Shown here: in pieces, positions 60,113 to 64,000 of the stretch
Layout: every line of letters starts with the position of its first letter
How positions within the stretch are numbered: the stretch's first letter is position 1
Assembly: GCF_018332695.1 (NCBI RefSeq)
Contig: NZ_BOQN01000059.1
Coordinates: forward strand, 160,526-224,525
Direction of reading: 5' to 3'
Length of the DNA stretch: 64,000 nt
Source of the DNA: Paractinoplanes toevensis
GTDB lineage: Bacteria > Actinomycetota > Actinomycetes > Mycobacteriales > Micromonosporaceae
The notes under the pieces: generated by a model
What the model was told of the DNA's origin: nothing
Seen by the model: only the letters and a program-made list of their open reading frames with translations
The model's database searches: none
Made by a program: the position numbers and the translations under genes

Positions 60113-60196
60113 ATGACCACTCCCCGCCCCCGGCTTTCTCCCCTGCAGATGCACGTGCATCCGCGTGTGCCGCTCGTGAACAGGGACAACTCGTGA
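60113..60196 (+). CDS. Upstream 27-codon ORF coupled to GGDEF-EAL gene
   Basis: An ATG at 60113 with GGAAGGGGG about 9 nt upstream opens a 27-codon reading frame that is Pro/Arg-rich. Its TGA (60194-60196) overlaps the GTG start of the GGDEF-EAL gene (60193) by 3 nt, the usual layout for translational coupling. It may be a leader peptide or just a chance ORF. Confidence 0.4.
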   Translation: MTTPRPRLSPLQMHVHPRVPLVNRDNS

Positions 60197-62736
60197 GCGC
60201 CCCGCCGGTCGCCGGGACCGGAGTCCGTCGATCGTGGATCGAGGCGGCGGGTCTCGCCGGCCGTTCCCGAGCCGTCCGCGCGCTCACCGCCGCGGTCGTC
60301 GGAGTGGCCGTTCTGGTGGCCGTCGGCGGCGTCCTTCTGCCCGTCCCACGGCCCGCCGATCGTCCACTCTCGGTAATGGCCGGGGTGGGTCTCGCGGCTC
60401 TTCTCGTGGCCGCCGGCCAACTCGCCCGCCTTCGGTTCCGGCTCGGCCGCGGCGTCGTCTCCGTCTCCTGGGGCGAAGCCGCGTTCATCATCGGCTTCGT
60501 TGTGGTGCCACCCGGCTGGCTGCCGCTGGCCACCCTGGCCGGCGCGGTCCTCGCCTGGGCGGTTCTGTCCTGGCTGGACGAACACCACAACATCGCCGAG
60601 GTGGCGCACCTGGCCGCCTCCCTGTCGCTCGGCGCGGCCGGTGCGGCCACGGTGGCCCGGCTGGTCGGCGGCGACGCTCCGGTGCTGAGCATGCGCACCC
60701 AGGTCGCCCTGGTCGCCGGCGCGCTCACCTACCTGCTGATCACGTTCGGGCTGGCGGCGCTCACCCTCACCCTGCACCGCGACGCCGCCACCGGTCAGAT
60801 CTTCGCCCGCATCCCGTACGCCAAGATCCCGATGGTCGTCGGAAACGTCCTGGTCGGTCTCGGCGCGGTGTTCACCCTGGTCCGCGGCCCGGTCTGGCTG
60901 CTCGCCTTCGTGCCCGGCCTGTGGCTGCTCCAGCGCACCTACCGTTTCCACCTGCGCGCCGAAGAGGAACGCCGGATGTGGGAGGCGTTCGCGGCGGCGA
61001 CCTCCTCGCTGCCCGGCGGCAGCGAATCCCAGGTGGCCGCGGCCGGTTTGCGTGGCGCGCTCGACGTCTTCGGTGCCCGCCGGGTCGAGATCGACGTGCG
61101 CACCCCCGACGGCGAACACCGCTACACCGAGGACGGCCCCGGCCTGGACAACCTCCTCGCCGGCCTGCCCGGCCCGGCGATCACCCGGTCGATGGCGGTG
61201 GCCGGCGAGGTCGTCGGCGAGCTGACCGTCTGGCTGGCCGAGCCCACCCTGCCCGCGCCCCGCGACGAGGCCGCGATCTCCGCCTACGGCGACGCACTCG
61301 CCGCGGCGCTGCATGATGCGGCGGCCAACGTGCAGGTCGCCGAGCTGCGCGAACAGGCCACCTACAACTTCATCCACGACCAGCTCACCGGCGTGCTCAA
61401 CCGGGCCAGCCTGCTCGCCGACGGCGACCGCATGCTGCGCGGCCTCGACCGTGACCAGCACGTGGCCCTGCTGCTGCTCGATGTGAACGGCTTCCGCGAG
61501 GTCAACGGCACGCTCGGGCACCGCTGCGGCGACGAGGTGCTGGGTCTGATCGCCGAGCGGCTCGGCGAGCTGTCCCGCGACTCCGAACTGGTCGCCCGGG
61601 TCGGCGACGACGAGTTCGCGCTGCTCATCCCCGCCATCGCCACGCTCACCGACTCGGCGACCCCGCTGCGCGAGACGCCCAGCCCGCTGCCGCTGGCCAT
61701 CCGCCGGGCCCGCGAGCTCGGCGAACACATCGGCCAGCCGATGGAGATCGCCGGCGTACGCCTCGCCGTGGAGATCGCCGTCGGCGTCGTCGTGGCCCGG
61801 GCCGGCCAGGTGGAGCTCGCCGAGATGGTGCGCCGCGCGTCGCTCGCCCTCGACCAGGCCAAACAGCAGGAGGTGGCGGTCGCCACCTACGACACCAGCC
61901 AGGACGTGCTGACCACCGACGAGCTGGCCCTGCTGGCCGAGCTGCAGGACGCTCTGGCCACCGACGACCAGATCGTGCTGCACCTGCAGCCGGCGGTCGA
62001 CCTGATCACCGCGGCCCCGAGCGGCGTCGAGGCCCTGGTCCGCTGGCGCCACCCGCGCCGCGGCCAGCTCTCCCCGAACGACTTCATCCGCACGGTCGAG
62101 CACACCGAGCTGCTCACCCCGTTCACCCACCGGGTGCTCGACCTGGCCCTGTCCGCCGCCGCGTCGTGGAACAACGCCGGCGTCGACCTGCCCGTCTCGG
62201 TCAACGTGTCGGCCCGCAGCCTGCTCGACCCGGCCTTCCCCGGCCAGGTGGCGGACGCCCTGCGCCGTCATCGCACCCCCGCCTCCCGCCTGGTCCTGGA
62301 GATCACCGAATCGGTCGCCGTGAGCGAGCAGGCCATCGTCGACGACGTCCTGGCCGCCCTGCGCGACGCGGGCGTGCAACTCTCCCTCGACGACTTCGGC
62401 ACCGGTTACTCCTCCCTGGCAATAGTTACGAGAGCGCCGGTCGACGAGATCAAGATCGACCGCTCCTTCGTGGACGATATGATCGACTCCCCGGCCGCCG
62501 AGGCCGTGGTCCGCGGCGCCGTCGAGCTGGGCGCACGCCTGGGCGTGCGAGTGGTAGCCGAGGGCGTCGAGACAACGGAGCAGCGTGCGGCCTTGATCGC
62601 GCTGGGCTGCCCGGCCGCCCAGGGCTACCACTTCTGCCGCCCGATGCCCTCCGACCGCATAGTCCAGGCCCTGACCCAGCTGGCCGAGGCGGCCCCGAAC
62701 AACATCCGCCCCCTACGCGCCGACGACGCCTCCTGA
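60193..62736 (+). CDS. GGDEF-EAL domain membrane protein (c-di-GMP)
   Basis: An 847-aa protein. About seven hydrophobic segments fill the first 250 residues, followed by a GAF-like region, a GGDEF domain (signature G471-D-D-E-F475) and a C-terminal EAL domain (E613-A-L, EALVRWRHP). The first motif is degenerate because GGDEF reads GDDEF. The EAL domain keeps the ligands and catalytic residues expected: VNVSARSL, LEITES, LDDFGTGYSS, IKIDRSFV, AEGVET and QGYHF. It is therefore likely a c-di-GMP phosphodiesterase, with the GGDEF unit perhaps regulatory. Start is GTG 60193. Confidence 0.9.
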   Translation: MSAPPVAGTGVRRSWIEAAGLAGRSRAVRALTAAVVGVAVLVAVGGVLLPVPRPADRPLSVMAGVGLAALLVAAGQLARLRFRLGRGVVSVSWGEAAFIIGFVVVPPGWLPLATLAGAVLAWAVLSWLDEHHNIAEVAHLAASLSLGAAGAATVARLVGGDAPVLSMRTQVALVAGALTYLLITFGLAALTLTLHRDAATGQIFARIPYAKIPMVVGNVLVGLGAVFTLVRGPVWLLAFVPGLWLLQRTYRFHLRAEEERRMWEAFAAATSSLPGGSESQVAAAGLRGALDVFGARRVEIDVRTPDGEHRYTEDGPGLDNLLAGLPGPAITRSMAVAGEVVGELTVWLAEPTLPAPRDEAAISAYGDALAAALHDAAANVQVAELREQATYNFIHDQLTGVLNRASLLADGDRMLRGLDRDQHVALLLLDVNGFREVNGTLGHRCGDEVLGLIAERLGELSRDSELVARVGDDEFALLIPAIATLTDSATPLRETPSPLPLAIRRARELGEHIGQPMEIAGVRLAVEIAVGVVVARAGQVELAEMVRRASLALDQAKQQEVAVATYDTSQDVLTTDELALLAELQDALATDDQIVLHLQPAVDLITAAPSGVEALVRWRHPRRGQLSPNDFIRTVEHTELLTPFTHRVLDLALSAAASWNNAGVDLPVSVNVSARSLLDPAFPGQVADALRRHRTPASRLVLEITESVAVSEQAIVDDVLAALRDAGVQLSLDDFGTGYSSLAIVTRAPVDEIKIDRSFVDDMIDSPAAEAVVRGAVELGARLGVRVVAEGVETTEQRAALIALGCPAAQGYHFCRPMPSDRIVQALTQLAEAAPNNIRPLRADDAS

Positions 62737-62775
62737 CCACCGCGCGGCCGATCCGGCCGCGTGAGAAGGTGGGGT

Positions 62776-64000
<1,225 letters not shown>

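Overview
This is a 64 kb stretch of high-GC actinobacterial chromosome, most likely from a mycothiol-producing filamentous actinomycete of the Actinoplanes/Micromonospora type. The support is the GC-rich third codon positions, many GTG starts and leaderless genes, mycothiol S-conjugate amidase (mca), the mfd-lipoprotein-mazG-eno-divIC-DUF501-ppx block seen in many actinobacteria, the greA-DUF4307-mca block, and a tRNA-Leu(UAA). I saw no insertion sequence, prophage, CRISPR array or rRNA. Most of the window looks like core chromosome, with a few accessory insertions.

Layout. 0.3-4.5 kb: an orphan response regulator, then a tightly coupled operon for a cytochrome P450, its 3Fe-4S ferredoxin, a ferredoxin reductase and a short-chain dehydrogenase, forming a self-contained oxidation unit. 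4.5-6.2 kb: a lower-GC two-gene accessory module, a frameshifted DUF4365 (Mrr-like nuclease fold) gene coupled to an unknown 382-aa protein. 6.3-9.7 kb: a four-gene ABC exporter operon. 9.8-14.4 kb: PEP carboxylase and a stand-alone HypX-type hydrogenase maturation protein. 14.6-27.8 kb: mfd, SurA-like lipoprotein, mazG, DUF885 peptidase, DUF1206, lipoprotein, PilZ, enolase, DivIC/FtsB, DUF501, ArgA-type acetyltransferase and Ppx/GppA. 27.8-36.5 kb: PadR/HAAS pair, GNAT, type-5 UDG, a DUF4129-MoxR-DUF58 operon and NDH-2. 36.5-43 kb: tRNA-Leu(UAA), a BI-1 family protein, thiolase, two tandem SGNH hydrolases, DUF1232 and cystathionine beta-synthase. 43-49 kb: HtrA-like protease, a STAND ATPase with a C-terminal HTH, a RelBE-type toxin-antitoxin pair and RNase Z. 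49-58 kb: PPK2 and a CYTH-CHAD protein (polyphosphate), small proteins, MsrA, HIT, cystathionine gamma-synthase, amidase, threonine dehydratase and GreA. 58-64 kb: DUF4307, mca, its partner gene, a GGDEF-EAL protein with an upstream small ORF, and the 5' part of a DUF255 thioredoxin-domain protein cut by the window edge.

Themes that link genes: polyphosphate and (p)ppGpp metabolism (Ppx/GppA, PPK2, CHAD); cyclic-di-GMP (PilZ, GGDEF-EAL); sulfur amino acids (CBS and MetB/CGS); and redox and damage repair (mca, MsrA, Mfd, UDG, MazG). The only in-frame TTA leucine codon I found by eye is in the CBS gene, while the UUA-reading tRNA (the bldA type of streptomycetes) lies 5 kb upstream. The least explained items are the DUF4365 module, the lone HypX, the STAND-HTH regulator with a 12-bp inverted repeat upstream, a 103-nt palindrome at 42978-43080, and a predicted three-way-junction element just upstream of RNase Z.
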